From Ipomoea triloba (taxonomy: Eukaryota; Streptophyta; Magnoliopsida; Solanales; Convolvulaceae): a stretch of DNA of 64,000 nt. The translations under genes were made by a program, and so were the position numbers. Where the stretch lies: the NCBI RefSeq assembly GCF_003576645.1, contig NC_044929.1, positions 3,864,545-3,928,544 of the forward strand. Direction: 5' to 3'. The notes under the pieces were generated by a model. It ran no database searches and was not told where the DNA came from. It saw nothing but the letters and a program-made list of their open reading frames with translations. Numbering within the stretch: position 1 is the first letter of the stretch; each line of letters opens with the position of its first letter. Of the stretch, positions 22,281 through 34,264 are shown piece after piece.

Positions 22281-22929
22281 CACACGGGAATTAGATGTAT
22301 CAAACATATTAATATGGATGTTATTTAAAAGATATCAACGATATATTTTAAAAAAAATATTTTTTATATAATGATTTTAGACTTTTAGTTATACAAAGAG
22401 AAATCGTGGAGTAGTTTATTTAAGTTATGATTAATAATTTTGTATCATTTTAATAAACTTACAATATTATTTTTATGAACTTAATTTTTTTAATTAACTT
22501 GCAATATTATTTTTATGAATTTAAGTTGATAATTGCAACATGAAGTTGGTCCATAATATAATTTGCCGTTACTATCCATATATCAACGTAGTATTGCATG
22601 TCCATTCAGGCTTTTAATTATTCCGGTATAAGCGTAACATTGCCCCCTAACTTGTTAGGAAATTAAAGTAGAGTAGATTTAGTGTTTTAATTATTTCTTT
22701 ATCTACATTATATTATCCCTCAACTGTTACAAAAGTAATAATTTTATCATTCCTGTCTGTCTAAATTTAGGCATCGCCATTTGGTATCATTCATCATTGA
22801 ATGGGTCATGGGTAGTGTTGATAAAATGAAGGAGACGATCATAATATAAATTATTAGTACATAGAGAATGGAAGTTTAATTAAAGAATTATTTATATATA
22901 CAACTCATACGTTTGTAAGCTCAACTGGA

Positions 22930-23235
22930 AGATAGCGGCTTGAAATATATATGCATTGTATCTGCACGAGGACTTCACTATCTACACACTGCTTCTGATC
23001 GAGATGGCAATTATCCATCTAGATGTGACCTCAGACAATATATTGTTGGACGGAGACTAGTGAAAGGTCAAGTCTAACACAAGTGATTAGGAAAATTGTT
23101 TGGGGATGTCTGCACGTTCAGCATCCTGCCTCTAGAAAATGTATGTGGCGGTATAAAATAAAGCTACGTCTTCACTACTAGCTACAATTTTTGACGTATA
23201 CGTAGTAATAAATACTTTATCCTAACAAGTGGTAT
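22930..23235 (+). mobile_element. TRIM-type LTR with degenerate priming site
   Basis: Plus-orientation relative of the unit at 9131-9313. It carries TATTGTTGGACGGAGACTAG at about 23040, TGCTTCTGA and GCGGTATAAAATAAAGC (a TATAAAA-like word at 23150), then CCTAACAAGTGGTATTAAAA at 23221-23240. That is an LTR end followed by a decayed initiator tRNA-Met priming site (expected TGGTATCAGA). No second LTR is seen close by. Confidence 0.6.
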
Positions 23236-23368
23236 TAAAACCAGGAAACGGGCGGGCAGAACGGTAGGAAGGCCTGATTCATCAAAGTTGGCAACTTTTG
23301 TTGCATATATATGACATTTTTCGGTGTTGAGCAAATATTTGAAATAACAGGAATCATTTGATTCAAGT

Positions 23369-23696
23369 AGGGGTGTCAAAATGGATCGAAGTCTACGGGC
23401 TAGCTTTAACCGTACCCTTCGCATTTCTTATTAAGACCTACAAAATTTTACTTGCAAAAATACGGGCCTCAAGGGCTTAGCCCGTGCGGGTTGGTGGGTT
23501 ATGTGGGTTAGCCAACCGGGCCACGGGCCAATCCACGGGCTTCTGTGTGTGTAGCCCAACAACTCGCAGTTTTGGGTTAGGGCCAACCCAACCCAACCCA
23601 AAAAAAAAAAAAAAACATTTAGCCCAAACCGATAAACTCGACAGCTCTGCAGGACTAGTCCAAAACCTAGCAAGTTGGCCTTATTGACATCCCTTG
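23369..23696. mobile_element. MITE with GGGTGTCAA ends and a GGGCTAGCCCG-type interior
   Basis: The left end AGGGGTGTCAAAATGG and right end TTATTGACATCCCTT are inverted (the reverse of the right end is AAGGGATGTCAATAA). The interior is full of GGGCTTAGCCCGTGCGGGTT and GGGTTAGCCAACCGGGCC words and then GGGCCAACCCAACCCAACCC. The frames on both strands here are by-products of this composition. Confidence 0.65.
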
Positions 23697-24309
23697 GTTC
23701 AAGCACTAGCAATTAGATATATAATAGGAATATCAAGCCAAATAGATCGAAATAGCAATTATATATGATCCTCTAGTTACTGTTTTACCTCCCTTTTTCA
23801 ATAGTATACTATTGCATTTTTCACCAGCTTTTACCAGCTTGTTAGAAAGCTCTATTTGGATATTATTTTGTAGTTCTGAAAATGCTTTGGCTGGATTAGC
23901 TCCAAATCATATCATATAATACAACGGACTATAGGGAATGGTCCCCTGTTATGTCATTGTTACTCTTTATCGCTACCAATGCAAAAACCAAGTGTGAACT
24001 GTACTGTACTGTTCTCTCATTTGTCAGTATGAAATCACATTATTGTCTCACACATTGACCACCCATGTTCATTGGCTGCTGTCAATATAAGATTTGCTAC
24101 ATTTGAATCGTAGAATAATGATGTTTCAAAAGAAAGTATATATGATTTCTTGTGCTTGATATAAGTGTAAATACATGCTTCAATAAAATTGTGATTTGTA
24201 GTGGGGATAATAGTACTTGACCAAAACTAGTTTAATGATATTCTCTTAAAATCTTTTGTTAGAAATTAGATAAACTTTTATTTAAGGTTTACACTTATTT
24301 ATTTAGATT
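23697..24309. other. Intergenic, no gene seen
   Basis: AT-rich sequence without recognisable genes or repeat ends. Confidence 0.5.
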
Positions 24310-24790
24310 TACTTGTGGTGAGGTAATATGGTACGCATACTAATGACCTGGTCAAGAGGCTAACCAGACCTAAATTAAATCCCGCCTTCAAGGTAGGGAA
24401 CCAGTCACCAAGATCGGGACAAGACAATAAAATGGTCAATGACTCAATTCTACCACCACTCGGCCTACTATTATGGATATGACCTCCGGAATCAACACGT
24501 GTTGTGACTGACCTAAGTTGTCAGTGTTGCACTGCTGCATTAGAATTCATACCCATCAGCAAAGAGCCCAACATGTGTCCCTATTTTGACACCATAAATA
24601 GATACCTCTCTAGATTAGCAAAGGAATCTGATTTCTTAAACTTAGTGCACTTCCCATACCAACCCTTATAGAGCCTCCTAAGCTCCTTTATTATTCTACT
24701 TGGATTGTATTACGGATCCATATATTATCAATAAAATATCTATTGCCTTATTAAATACCCTTATCTAAAAGGGATTTTCATTGAAAAAAA
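24310..24790 (+). mobile_element. Probable solo-LTR remnant
   Basis: The block has LTR-like organisation: a moderately GC-rich 5' part with ACCAGTCACCAAGATCGGGA, a TATA-like CACCATAAATAGATACC at about 24590, then CTCTAGATTAG, GAGCCTCCTAAGCTCC, and a polyadenylation-like ATCAATAAAATATC at 24728. Ends and target duplication were not established. Confidence 0.4.
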
Positions 24791-25453
24791 TCATCAGAAA
24801 AATTAAAAGTGTTCAAAATATTTTAATTTGAAATGTTAAATGACAAAAATAATAGTATGAGACTAAATTTAAAATTGACACCAAAAACAAGTTGAAATTA
24901 ACTCTTAATTAAATAAGACATAGCGGAGGAGACAAAATTGAAATTAACGGGGTGAAGTTATGAATTATATATTGTATGGGTTTGCAGATATTGTGAGACA
25001 AAGTGTGCAGAGAGGAAGGGGTATAGATGGAAAGGGGTCCCCCATACCCTTGTATAAAGGGAACATATCAAACATGTCCAACTCAAATCCGAATCTAATA
25101 TTCCTTTTACCAGACAAGAATTGACTACATTATAACATCTTATCAGAATCAAATCATTCTAAATCCCACATTTTCATTTCTCTCACCCACTATATATTTT
25201 TTTCTATATATTACTCCCTTTCTCATTTTATTTTATATAATGCAATTTCAAGATTGTGTTATCACACAAAATGACTAAGAAATTAAGAATACCAACATTT
25301 GAAAATCAATAATAATAATAAGTTTAAAAAATTACAAGCCAACAAAAACCGCACATAGGATATAGGAGGGGGTAATTGGCTTTGCTGTTGTATAACACAT
25401 GGAGAAGAAAGAAAAGAAAAGAAAGAACTAATGTTATACCTAGTATTCTTGTT
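24791..25453. other. Downstream flank of the response regulator gene
   Basis: Holds the 3' UTR of the minus-strand response regulator near 25300-25453. The rest is AT-rich with no gene. Confidence 0.5.
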
Positions 25454-27315
25454 TCATTCCTCTGTCTTAGGAGATTCAAGTAGTTCAGGTGAGGAAGGTG
25501 ATGATGAAGTGGAGGGTGGGGAGGACGATGACGATGATGATGATGAAAGATCGGTTGACGGATTTGGAGACAGCAATGGTGATGGTGAAGGTAAGGGAGG
25601 CGATGAATCCTCGGACATTTCTTGTAACTTTCGCTTGTTTATCCCACTGTCTTCTCTTGGATTCTTGTCGTCCTCGCCAAACATGTGACTCTTCAATCGT
25701 TTTAAATCCGACAGTTTCACTGGCTTCAACAAAAAATCTTCCGCCCCCTCTTCCAGACATCTGCTATTATCACATAAAGGCAACAGAAGATTTTACATCG
25801 AAAACGGTTCGTCTAAGTGCAATGTGTTTATAGTAAACCATCAGAACAAAAGCAACTCTGGAAAGAAAACTATTTAGGCAGAAAAGTACTCTGTTTTTTA
25901 TCTGTTTAGTAAAGTACATATTTACAGTTCAAGTAGGTGAATTGAGGGATCCCAAAATCATGTGCATTTCCTTCAAAGTTTACCACAATAGAACTAAATT
26001 TTTATACAAAACGGCTATTCTTTATGGATAAACAACATTGGAAATCTCTGAATATGATTTTCTATTGCATGATCTCCAACGCACTATTATAGTATGTTAA
26101 ATGCATTAAACTAGTGAACAAGTGGCAATCAGTTTATTGATTTAAGTCATCTAAGACAGACTGATTAAGTTTTCAAAAAAAAAAAAATGACAGACTGATT
26201 AACAAACTGTTTCTCTAAAGTCAATCAAGCAAACAATTTATTGTTAACAAATGGCAATCCCAATCGGAGCTCTCTGCGTCTCTTTACCTCCTTTTTCCTA
26301 ACAAAATTTCAATAAGAAAGAAGGAGAATGATAGGATCTGCAATTTTCGTGCATTTACTCTTCTTCGTTCTATTTTCCTTTAAGAAACAAACAAGAACAT
26401 TCACACCCTGTGGAGGGTTTAAACAGTAATGTTAAACAGTCAAACCATCTCGAATGATTAAAAAGAGGTTTTCGTGTTCTTGAATGAAGTATAGTCCAAT
26501 ATTCAGTTGTAAATTCATGGCAATCTCAAAATGGAAACAACAACAAAGCAGGCATTGAAGAAATCAACACTAGTACATTAAAAAATACCTGTCAATTCTT
26601 GCCAAAACATTCTCAGATGACATTATGACAACAGGAATTTCCCTAAAAGATGATCCCTGTTCATAAAAACAAACTAGGTAAAAATAAAATAAATGAACAC
26701 AAATACTTTTCCAGTTCAAGTCAGTTTTTTATCAGCATGTCTTACAAGCCAAAATAGAAACAACTAAAAATATAGTACAGAAAAGGGACCTTAATCTTTT
26801 TGAGCAATTCATAGCCCGTCATTCCAGGCATGCAATAATCTGTGATTATCATATCCACCTTCAAACCCTAAATTCACATCCACAAAACAATCATCAATCA
26901 AATTTTGCTGATTCCAAACCCATAAATATTCTACATTATGAAAGAGACAAAAAAAAAAAAAAATCATCAAATTTATGGAATTCACTTACATCAAACCCAA
27001 CAGAACTCTCTTCCCTGTCCAATCCTAAGAATTGCAGAGCTCTACTCCCACTATCCACTGCTGTCACTGCAACAAACAAATATTCGTTTTTCTTACAATC
27101 TCAGTGAACATGGAAACTAACAAAGCAGTTGCGAATTTTCAGGGCGAAATTCCACCTTTGCAGGATGTAATTTTGAGCAATTTCTCGATTACTTTCCTGT
27201 CGACGAGGCTATCGTCGACGGCGAGGACATGAACGTCGTGAGATTCTGAGGGAAGCGACAATCCGGCGGGTCCCTCAGCCCTCCGCCACCGTGAAAACAC
27301 CCCGTTCCTCGCCAT
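25454..27315 (-). CDS. Type-A cytokinin response regulator (ARR3/ARR4-like), five exons
   Basis: The model is complement(join(25454..25760,26589..26656,26790..26867,26990..27066,27156..27315)), 229 residues. Type-A regulators receive phosphate from histidine phosphotransfer proteins and dampen cytokinin signalling; they lack a DNA-binding output domain. The receiver domain spans about 28-150: DD at 34-35 ([14 protein letters not shown]), phospho-acceptor Asp89 in [20 protein letters not shown], the switch Ser/Thr region VVIMSSEN, and Lys140 in [14 protein letters not shown]. All catalytic residues are present. The tail (about 150-229) is Ser/Pro/acid-rich with a run of nine serines, like ARR3/ARR4. 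The start at 27315 gives MARNGVFS, close to the ARR4 N-terminus. Intron 3 has a weak donor (AAG|GTCCCT). The five-exon pattern fits type-A genes. Confidence 0.95.
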
Positions 27316-27373
27316 CTCTCCCACACAGCTGAATTCGCAAGCTTGCTTTTGCTTTTTCAGGAAAAAAGCAAAA

Positions 27374-27473
27374 GATTATGGTGGTGTAGGTGATTTGAAG
27401 CTCATATGATATATGGCAAGAACAAAATCGAAACTGAATCTCTGTGATTTCCTATATGATTTGCTGTGCGATT
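27374..27473 (-). promoter_or_regulatory. Cluster of GATT motifs upstream of the response regulator
   Basis: Five GATT words occur in 100 bases (27374, 27392, 27446, 27458, 27470), two of them inside a direct repeat of GATTTCCTATA. GATT is the core bound by type-B response regulators, which activate type-A genes. The cluster lies 60-160 bases upstream of the ATG. The link to cytokinin control is inferred. Confidence 0.45.
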
Positions 27474-28499
27474 TCCTATACGATGCACGTTGCCATCTTT
27501 CCTCGCGCACAGCACATATACAAGGCTAGGCCGTCTCTTTCTCTTCTGATTTTTGAATGTGTACATTCAAGGGCATTTTTGGAAAGCTACTCCCCCCATA
27601 GCACTATTATACTTGTTTAATGTTCTTAATGGAGCAATACCAATTTTGGTTCCACGACTGTTAACAAAATAATATTTTTGGTCTACGTGTTTAATTTCAA
27701 TCAATTTTGATCTAACAACTATTGTTTTAGTACTAACTTTTATCCATAATTATTATTTTAGTGTCAAAGTTCATCACGTCGGTCACCCATCCGTTTAAAA
27801 CGTGTAAAAATTTAAAATTGTTAAGGGTATTTTTGTTCTTTTCAACTTAATATCTCAATTTGAGCCTGAATAAATGGATTTAAGTCCTAAGATCGATTAA
27901 AATTCACAATTTTCCTCCTCATTTTACCTTATTTGAGGAGAAGAACTGTGAATGTGACTGATTTTATAGCTTAAATATAATCTCTTTATTCATTAGGGAT
28001 TACAACGGGGCGGTGCGGGGCGGGGAATATACTCCCCGACGGGGAACGGAAAATAGTCCTCATCCACGTTCTCGTGAATAATTAGGCGAGATGAGAATTT
28101 CCCGTTCCTGACAAATTCGTAGTCAAAATCTTAAATTAATGTAATTTTAATTTTAAAAACTATGATTTTAATTCTAAAGAATTATATACACTAATTTATC
28201 AAGTCACTTATAAAAATTGTAAATGCAACTTTTTTTTCTTCAAAATGTTAAATAAATTGTTGACTTTTATGTTATCAGTAAAAATATTACTATATTAATA
28301 CAAAAATAGTAAATATATTCATTCAAAATATTATACTACGTATAAATTGTTGGTTATCATGAAATTGATAAAAGAAAAATATCAATATACTTTGTAAATA
28401 TATGGTGCATCAACCATAAGATTAATTTTCCTTATAAATGTTAAGTATACAAATGATACTAGACAACTTAGCCAAAATCAAACCTTTGTAAATATATGG
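27474..28499. other. Intergenic, no gene seen
   Basis: Contains half-foldback phrases at about 27640-27790 and a GC-rich repeat patch at 27999-28120 (GGGGCGGTGCGGGGCGGGGA, then CTCCCCGACGGGGAACGG). The patch looks like a dispersed repeat fragment. Confidence 0.45.
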
Positions 28500-29030
28500 T
28501 CAGGAAGACAGCCTACTCCTTACGGTCAGATATAGAAATAATTCCCGAGCTAATATATAGGCAATATGATTTGCTGATCGTTTGGCAAAAGAGATAAAAA
28601 CATCAGGAAGGGATGATAATAAATATTTTACATCTAATAAAATAAGATCAAATTGTGAGTGTAGTTCTGATTTTTCATCCAGCCGAGGGTTTCTGCCTCC
28701 TTGACTGAGTAAATGTCAGGCCAGGGGAGACTAGCTGCTGCGATGAAAGCCCCTTGATCATCTCTTACAAGTCATTGAAACACATTCGTCACTCGGTAGT
28801 GTCTACAACAACATCCACATTAATCTCGAGCCAGCCAGCATTTTGTTTTTACCAATCGATGAAGTCAGAATGGTGTGAAAGTTGGAAATCATCTTTGTCA
28901 TGCACTTCTGACCATTGAGTGAGATGATGTTGGGCGTCGGCCATGTTAGCCAAGTTCTGCTCGATTCGAGACATGACGTCGTGACTTATCATAGAGAGAT
29001 TTGGTTAAATGACTTACCATTGCAAGTTTT
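28500..29030 (-). mobile_element. LINE remnant: RNase H region
   Basis: The minus strand encodes, in order with frameshifts: GWLEINVDVVVDTTE (about 28800-28850), VRDDQGAFIAAASLPWPDIY followed by SVKEAETLGWMK (about 28690-28780), and SFAKRSANHIAYI (about 28555-28600). These are the start, middle and end of the RNase H domain at the 3' end of plant LINE ORF2. Broken and not functional. Confidence 0.75.
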
Positions 29031-29157
29031 TTGGCCCAGTAGATGAGCTAAATACTTCCTCCATCCAGCAGACTTCAACAATGTGAGTAGGCCCATTATC
29101 AATTTTCTTCCTCTTGAGCCCAGTAGTGTCCATAGGCCCAATAACTCGTACCGTTTA

Positions 29158-30205
29158 GTCTGAATTTTGGTTGCATGATGTGGTTATGTATTCTTAATTA
29201 AACTTGTTGCTAATAACTATGGAGTATTAAACATTTTGTTATAAGAGAAACACAAATAAACTTATTATTGTCACAAAAATGAAAAACGTCATAACATAAA
29301 GCGCAGCACGCATAACATATAAATACCATAATTAATTAATCAATTAATTCAATATCCATACATAACAAATTAAAACATATACTTCAAAGTTCAAATGCAA
29401 AACTCATCAATCCTATATATATTACACTTGATCTATTTTTTCTTCGGTGTAACCTAAGGTTTCTACCGTCGAACACGCTAAATTACAAACCCGTCTAAAG
29501 ATGGACACCTGAAAAGATCTGATATATCATACAATGTCCAGTTGTCCTTTATCCACCGAAAACCAGAACACGCCCCATCCTTTACTTTCTCCACGCCTTT
29601 GGAACTTAAGACCATAATGTTACCCACCTTTTGGCTCTCCTTAATCCGTCGAAACCCCACCTTAATCGTCGACATCATCGTATCGTTACGTTGTTGGTTT
29701 AATATGATATGGGGTTAATTAACGTATGATGTGTTGAGAAATAGAGACAACGTCAACTTATCCTGACACTCTATAGAAAAAGGATAACAACTAAACCAGA
29801 AAAAAATGTATATGCCGTGTTACAATAACACTACTTTAAAAGCGTTGTTTACCTAATAACGGTGTAGTTAAGGATCCCGACACACAGACTAGCTGAGCTA
29901 AGCTTACACCAGGATGATGGGTTGATGGATAGGTTAAATGGGGTTTATATAGACCGCATGGAGGCGTTGCCCGTGGTCACTGGGAAAGTGCGATGAATTG
30001 GATTGTGTTCAATGGGATCTTGACAAAGTATAGGCTGTCATGGTTGACTCTTCAGAGCAACTATGTTTCATCGTGTATTCTAGAATAGAAATATAGAATA
30101 TTCTTTAACATTTTTTTTTTCAGAAAATAAAATGAAATTCTTGTATATAGGCTGTCATGGTTGACTCTTTGACCTCCCATATTAAATATCTATTATTGTG
30201 CGGAT
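29158..30205. repeat. Tandem segmental duplication, left copy
   Basis: Corresponds to 30856-32135 in the same orientation. Shared landmarks: TTGCATGATGTGGTTATGTA, CTTGTTGCTAATAACTA, AATATCCATACATAACAAAT, the small gene, GGTTTATATAGACCGCATGG, TGTCATGGTTGACTCTTCAG, and CTTTGACCTCCCATATTAAA. The left copy has about 185 extra bases at about 29727-29915, between gene and TATA box. Confidence 0.85.
29478..29678 (-). pseudogene. Shortened paralogue of the small gene at 31472-31801
   Basis: Encodes 66 residues. After MMS it joins directly to TIKVGFRRIKESQK, whereas the right copy has about 44 more residues between its MMSS start and AIKVGFRR. The conserved core IMVLSSKGVEKVKDGACSGF is present, then RWIKD, but the C-terminus diverges (NWTLYDIS instead of KCRNTA). 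The loss of the N-terminal half, the altered end and the insertion separating it from its TATA box suggest a decaying copy, although the frame is still open. Confidence 0.6.
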
Positions 30206-31471
30206 GTTTCAAATTCTTATTAAGTCCGTTTTGGTATGGGATGCACAATACATTCTGTATTTTGATCCACGATATAAATTGTCCTTGTATCATAGTTCCT
30301 TTTCATATTAACTGTGTTCTATTCCATTGATTTGGTACCTATGGGATGTGAGAAGAATACTTGATAATTCAATTTTCTTAAAAACTTTATGTAGATAACA
30401 TTTAAATCTTATAAAATAACACCCAATTCAAGAAGAATGCTAGCTAAAAAGGCTATTTTAATAATAATAATGATAAAAGTGATTATCACTATTAGAATTT
30501 CGTGGATCTTCAAAGTAACCGATCATTCCCACTACTAGAATAGAATTCATGGTATGAGTGACATACCACAATAATGAAAATTTGTGGTGAAAGTAAGAAA
30601 GAGTCTTGTGGCCGGGTACTAATAGAGCTCGTGTTCTAACTCTAAGAAGTTTTAAGTAAGGCCGTAAGGGTGACGTCAAGTTAGCAAGTTAATTCTGACT
30701 GTGTAATGATTTGATTGCTCAATGTATTTATTTTAGTCAATTATATTATCATCTAGTATAGGTGTCTAATCCACAAATTAGGAGAATTTTTTCAAATTAG
30801 GTAAAAATTTATTGTATCTGCCTGATTTTCATTTTCTTAATTACACTTTAATTAGTCTAAATTTTAGTTGCATGATGTAGTTATATATGTATTCTTAATT
30901 CAATTACAATCGTGTGAACAATACTATCAAATAATGTATATTCAATACATAAAAAATGTATTTTTAGTATATAAAAATGTACTTTATTTTTGTTATGGTC
31001 CACGTAGCACTATGGTCCATACAATAATTTGTCTTCTTATTGAAACTTAGCTTGTTGCTAATAACTACGGAGTATTATATTAAGGACATATGTGACTGAC
31101 ATATTCTATCTTTGTATAGTTGTTATAACTTCTTACTATCTTCTCTCCTATGGACACTATTTATAGCTGATTTAGTTTACGTCAATAAATCATTAAGTTC
31201 ATAAACTCTATATATTAGACATTCAGTTGTAAGAGAAACACAAATAAACAAAAATACCAAAATTAATTAATTAATTCAATATCCATACATAACAAATTAA
31301 AACATGCAACTTAAATGCAAAACTCATCAATCCTATATATATTACATCTGATCTATTTTTTCGGTGTAATCTAAAATTTCTATTGTCCGCAGACACGCTA
31401 AATTACAGACACCTCTAAAGATGGGAGAGCTGAACAGATCTATTTGCTATTTTGCTTCTTGTATATATGTA

Positions 31472-31801
31472 TCATACAATGACGACTCGTGAATTGTGAG
31501 CAGTGTTGCGGCACTTGTCCTTTATCCACTGAAAACCAGAACACGCCCCATCCTTCACTTTCTCCACGCCTTTGGAGCTTAAGACCATAATCTTATCCAA
31601 CTTTTCGCTCTCCTTAATCCGTCGAAACCCCACCTTAATCGCCTCAAACTGTTGGCTCATCTTGCTCGACAACTTTGAGGTAAACCCACCGTTGTCTCCT
31701 CCGCTCGCCGGCTCGCTGCTAAGAGTTTCTGGATCCCACGTGTCTGCCGCCCGGCGGCCGGAGTTCTTGCGGGATACGCTGAACGACGACGATGACATCA
31801 T
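31472..31801 (-). CDS. Small protein of unknown function, 109 residues, single exon
   Basis: I do not recognise a named family. The protein is basic and Ser-rich at the N-terminus (MMSSSSFSVSRKNSGRRAA), followed by DTWDPETLSSEP, then a helical-looking Lys/Arg-rich second half: KLSSKMSQQFEAIKVGFRRI, KESEKLDKIMVLSSKGVEKV, KDGACSGFQWIKDKCRN. There is no signal peptide or membrane segment. A KxGxxxGFxWIKDK-type C-terminal motif occurs in small uncharacterised plant proteins as far as I recall, which I could not check. A TATA box lies about 80 bases upstream. The coding part is more GC-rich than its surroundings and is conserved in the tandem copy, which supports a real gene. Met1 or Met2 could be the start. 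Confidence 0.7.
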   Translation of the reverse strand: MMSSSSFSVSRKNSGRRAADTWDPETLSSEPASGGDNGGFTSKLSSKMSQQFEAIKVGFRRIKESEKLDKIMVLSSKGVEKVKDGACSGFQWIKDKCRNTAHNSRVVIV

Positions 31802-31879
31802 TTTACGTTGTTGGTTTAATCTGATATGGGGTTAATTAACGTAGGACGATATATGGGTGGATGGATAGGTGAAATGGGG

Positions 31880-31888
31880 TTTATATAG
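31880..31888 (-). promoter_or_regulatory. TATA box of the small gene
   Basis: The minus strand reads CTATATAAACCCC. The same element is at 29943-29951 in the left duplicate, but there it lies about 265 bases from the ATG instead of 80. Confidence 0.6.
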
Positions 31889-32139
31889 ACCGCATGGAGG
31901 CGTTGCCGGCGGCCCCTGGGAAAGTACGATGAATTCGATGGGATCTTGGAAAAGTATAACCGTATAGGCTGTCATGGTTGACTCTTCAGAGCCACTATGT
32001 TTCATTGTATGTTCTAGAATAGAAATATAGAATATTCTTTAACATTGTTTTTTCACAAAATACAATGAAATTCTTGTATATAGGCTGTCATGGTTGACTC
32101 TTTGACCTCCCACATTAAATATCTAATTTTCTGCGTATG

Positions 32140-32430
32140 TTTTTTTTTTTTGAACAACAATAACAACATTAATTCATTAATCAGAGGATCGAACAATTAC
32201 AACAAAGCGCAAGAGAATTACAATATGACAAAGATACAACTTTCTTAGCCAAGCTATAGAAATTTGAATCGCAAAATGTTTTACAAAGTTGAAGTTAAGA
32301 TCCTTATAAGGACTTAAAGCTTCTTTTGAGTCTTCAATAATCTGGCTAAAAATAGGCAAGCCTCGTTGAAAAGTCTTGCACACCACCAAGGTCTTCAATT
32401 CATCCATTGACAAAATTCCCGCCTGAAATT
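32140..32430 (-). mobile_element. Probable LINE 3' remnant
   Basis: A T-run at about 32142-32152 on the plus strand is consistent with a poly(A) tail of a minus-strand element. The minus strand encodes MSMDELKTLVVCKTFQRGLP, IFSQIIEDSKEALSPYKDLN, FNFVKH, then in another frame FYSLAKKVVSLSYC. The order matches the RNase H C-terminal part of LINE ORF2 (acidic DSKE, FxFVKR, H/SLAKxAV). Diverged. Confidence 0.55.
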
Positions 32431-34202
32431 TATAAGGGGTTGCCTGCCGAACGGGCTGAAAAGCATATTATGGTTCGGAGGCAATTTGATATTGTCATCG
32501 TCGCTGCCCCGGAGGAATAACGCGCACACCAAGACTATTTTACTCATATAGCGCACCATTAGAACCCCGTCAAAAGAACAGGAGATAGAAACTCGTCAAA
32601 AAAACGAGATGGACAACTCGTCAAAACAAACGAGATAAAGTACACAATATTAATTAGAAAGACAAAAGCATAGAAAGATGAAAAGTAGGGTGGAAAAACC
32701 AAAATAGGTTGGTGGCTCAAAAATCACGGATTCCAAGTTACCAACACAAAACCCAACAAACTAAATATATTATTTTATTAAAAGAAAGAGAGACGGGAGA
32801 GGAAGCTGAAGCGGCGGCGGTGGGAGGCAAAGGCGTGGCTGCGTTACCGGCGGTGGGGCGGAGGTGAGAGGCGAGGGCTTGGCTGCGCGGTGGCGGAGGA
32901 GATGCTGCGGTGGTGGCGGCGGAGGTGCGGTGAGAGTGGGAGTTAAAGGTGTTACGGTGTGGAAGGCGGAGGAGTTGCGGCGATGGGTGGGGCGAGGCTG
33001 CGAAGATGGGTGGTGTTGGTGACCGGCGCAGAGGTGGGAGGCGGAGGAGAGAGGTGGAGGAGCCGCGGTGGTGCAAGTCGGAGGTGCGAGGGAGAAGAAG
33101 AGGACGGTGGCAGTTGTCAAAGAGGGCAGGCGCCGCCTCCGCTACGCAAGCGGAGGCGGCGACCGCCGGAAAGAAAGGAGAGAGCCGGCAACTGCCGGAG
33201 GAAAAGAAGGAAGCGGAAAAAAAGGCTAGAGAGAAAGAGGATGCTCTGCACGGAGTAGCAGAGTTAAAGGTAAAATATTTTCTGCCTATGTTGAGTATAC
33301 AGTGAATAAACAGAATATCTAACGGAAGACTGAATTGATTGGGTGAGCTTTTGAAGGTTGAAAGATCACATTTAGTGCAATTGAAAGTTGAAATATAAAA
33401 TTGAGAATGAGCTATAGTCGAGAGAACATTTTAGCAAAAAAGAAAAAGAAAAAAAAACTCATTTTCATAAAGTTATATACTAGATTTGGTGTTTAAATAG
33501 GCGGTTGGCCTGTTTTTATAATTCAAAAATCTTATTATGTGTAAAAATAAATGTTGTGCTTTATTGAAAATTTTAGGGCATGACCCTGTAGATTAGGAGA
33601 CGATCTTTAACTATGATATCAAATTATCAATTTCTTGTGTGTCAAATTATCTTCCTTTAATAATTTGATATTCACTATCTTGCTAAAGTTATGCATATGA
33701 TAGTCACGTATTATGATATACTTGTGTAACCTTTGATTTTTTTATTTATTTTTTTGACTCATTGTCTTGTGATTATAAACTTACAATCTTGTAGTTAAAC
33801 ATTTGGAGGTAACCAATGAATTTTTAAAAAAAAAATCAAAAATTTTTATTGTCACGTCATGATATGAAAGATTTTTGGAGAATATATATTAGTCAAACTT
33901 TGTTTTCATTGTCAATATGTATCAAACAAGAAATGAGCACTAAAAATAACAAAATACCATCAAATTTAACTACCGATTAAGTATTTACAAATTTTAATGA
34001 TTTACCTATATAAATTTGTTGGTAAGTTAAATAGTTACAGATTTCAATGATTTATTAATAAATTGTTTTATAAGTAAATTTAATTTTTCTTGATTTTTAA
34101 AGAAGAATTGGGACATAATTTATGAGGTCAAGAAAGCTTGCTAGGCAGGTAAACTAGTGGTCTAATGGGCAGTTCATTATTTGCCTTTCTTTTACAAATT
34201 TC

Positions 34203-34206
<4 letters not shown>
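32431..34206. other. Intergenic; GC-rich purine/GGN tract at 32780-33260, no gene accepted
   Basis: 32780-33260 is a GC-rich block of GGCGGCGG, GGAGG and GAAAGAAAGG words. It gives overlapping open frames on both strands, all low-complexity. No domain or splice-supported model was found. It could be an old 5' UTR or promoter tract or a repeat. The remainder to 34206 is AT-rich, with no gene. Confidence 0.5.

Positions 34207-34262
<56 letters not shown>
34207..34262. repeat. (AT)n microsatellite
   Basis: About 28 uninterrupted AT units, directly upstream of a TIR element. Confidence 0.95.

Positions 34263-34264
<2 letters not shown>

Larger units (their letters stand above)
30856..32135. repeat. 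Tandem segmental duplication, right copy
   Basis: Right partner of 29158-30205. It carries an extra ~140 bases near 30905-31045 that resembles the MITE at 41300-41498 (ACTATCAAATAATGTA, ATGGTCCATACAATAATTTG). About 650 bases separate the two copies. Confidence 0.85.

Noticed and set aside
23484..23712. Frames on both strands in the GGGCTAGCC-rich segment
   Set aside because: The segment is a MITE with inverted ends; the frames are by-products of its repeated words.
25485..25833. Several frames opposite or alternate to the response regulator tail
   Set aside because: Shadows of exon 5, whose Ser/Pro/acid-rich codons keep other frames open.
32770..33305. Overlapping open frames of 99-118 codons on both strands in the GC-rich tract
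   Set aside because: Low-complexity Pro/Ser/His or Arg/Gly/Glu composition caused by GGN and GAR repeats, no domain, and open on both strands at once.
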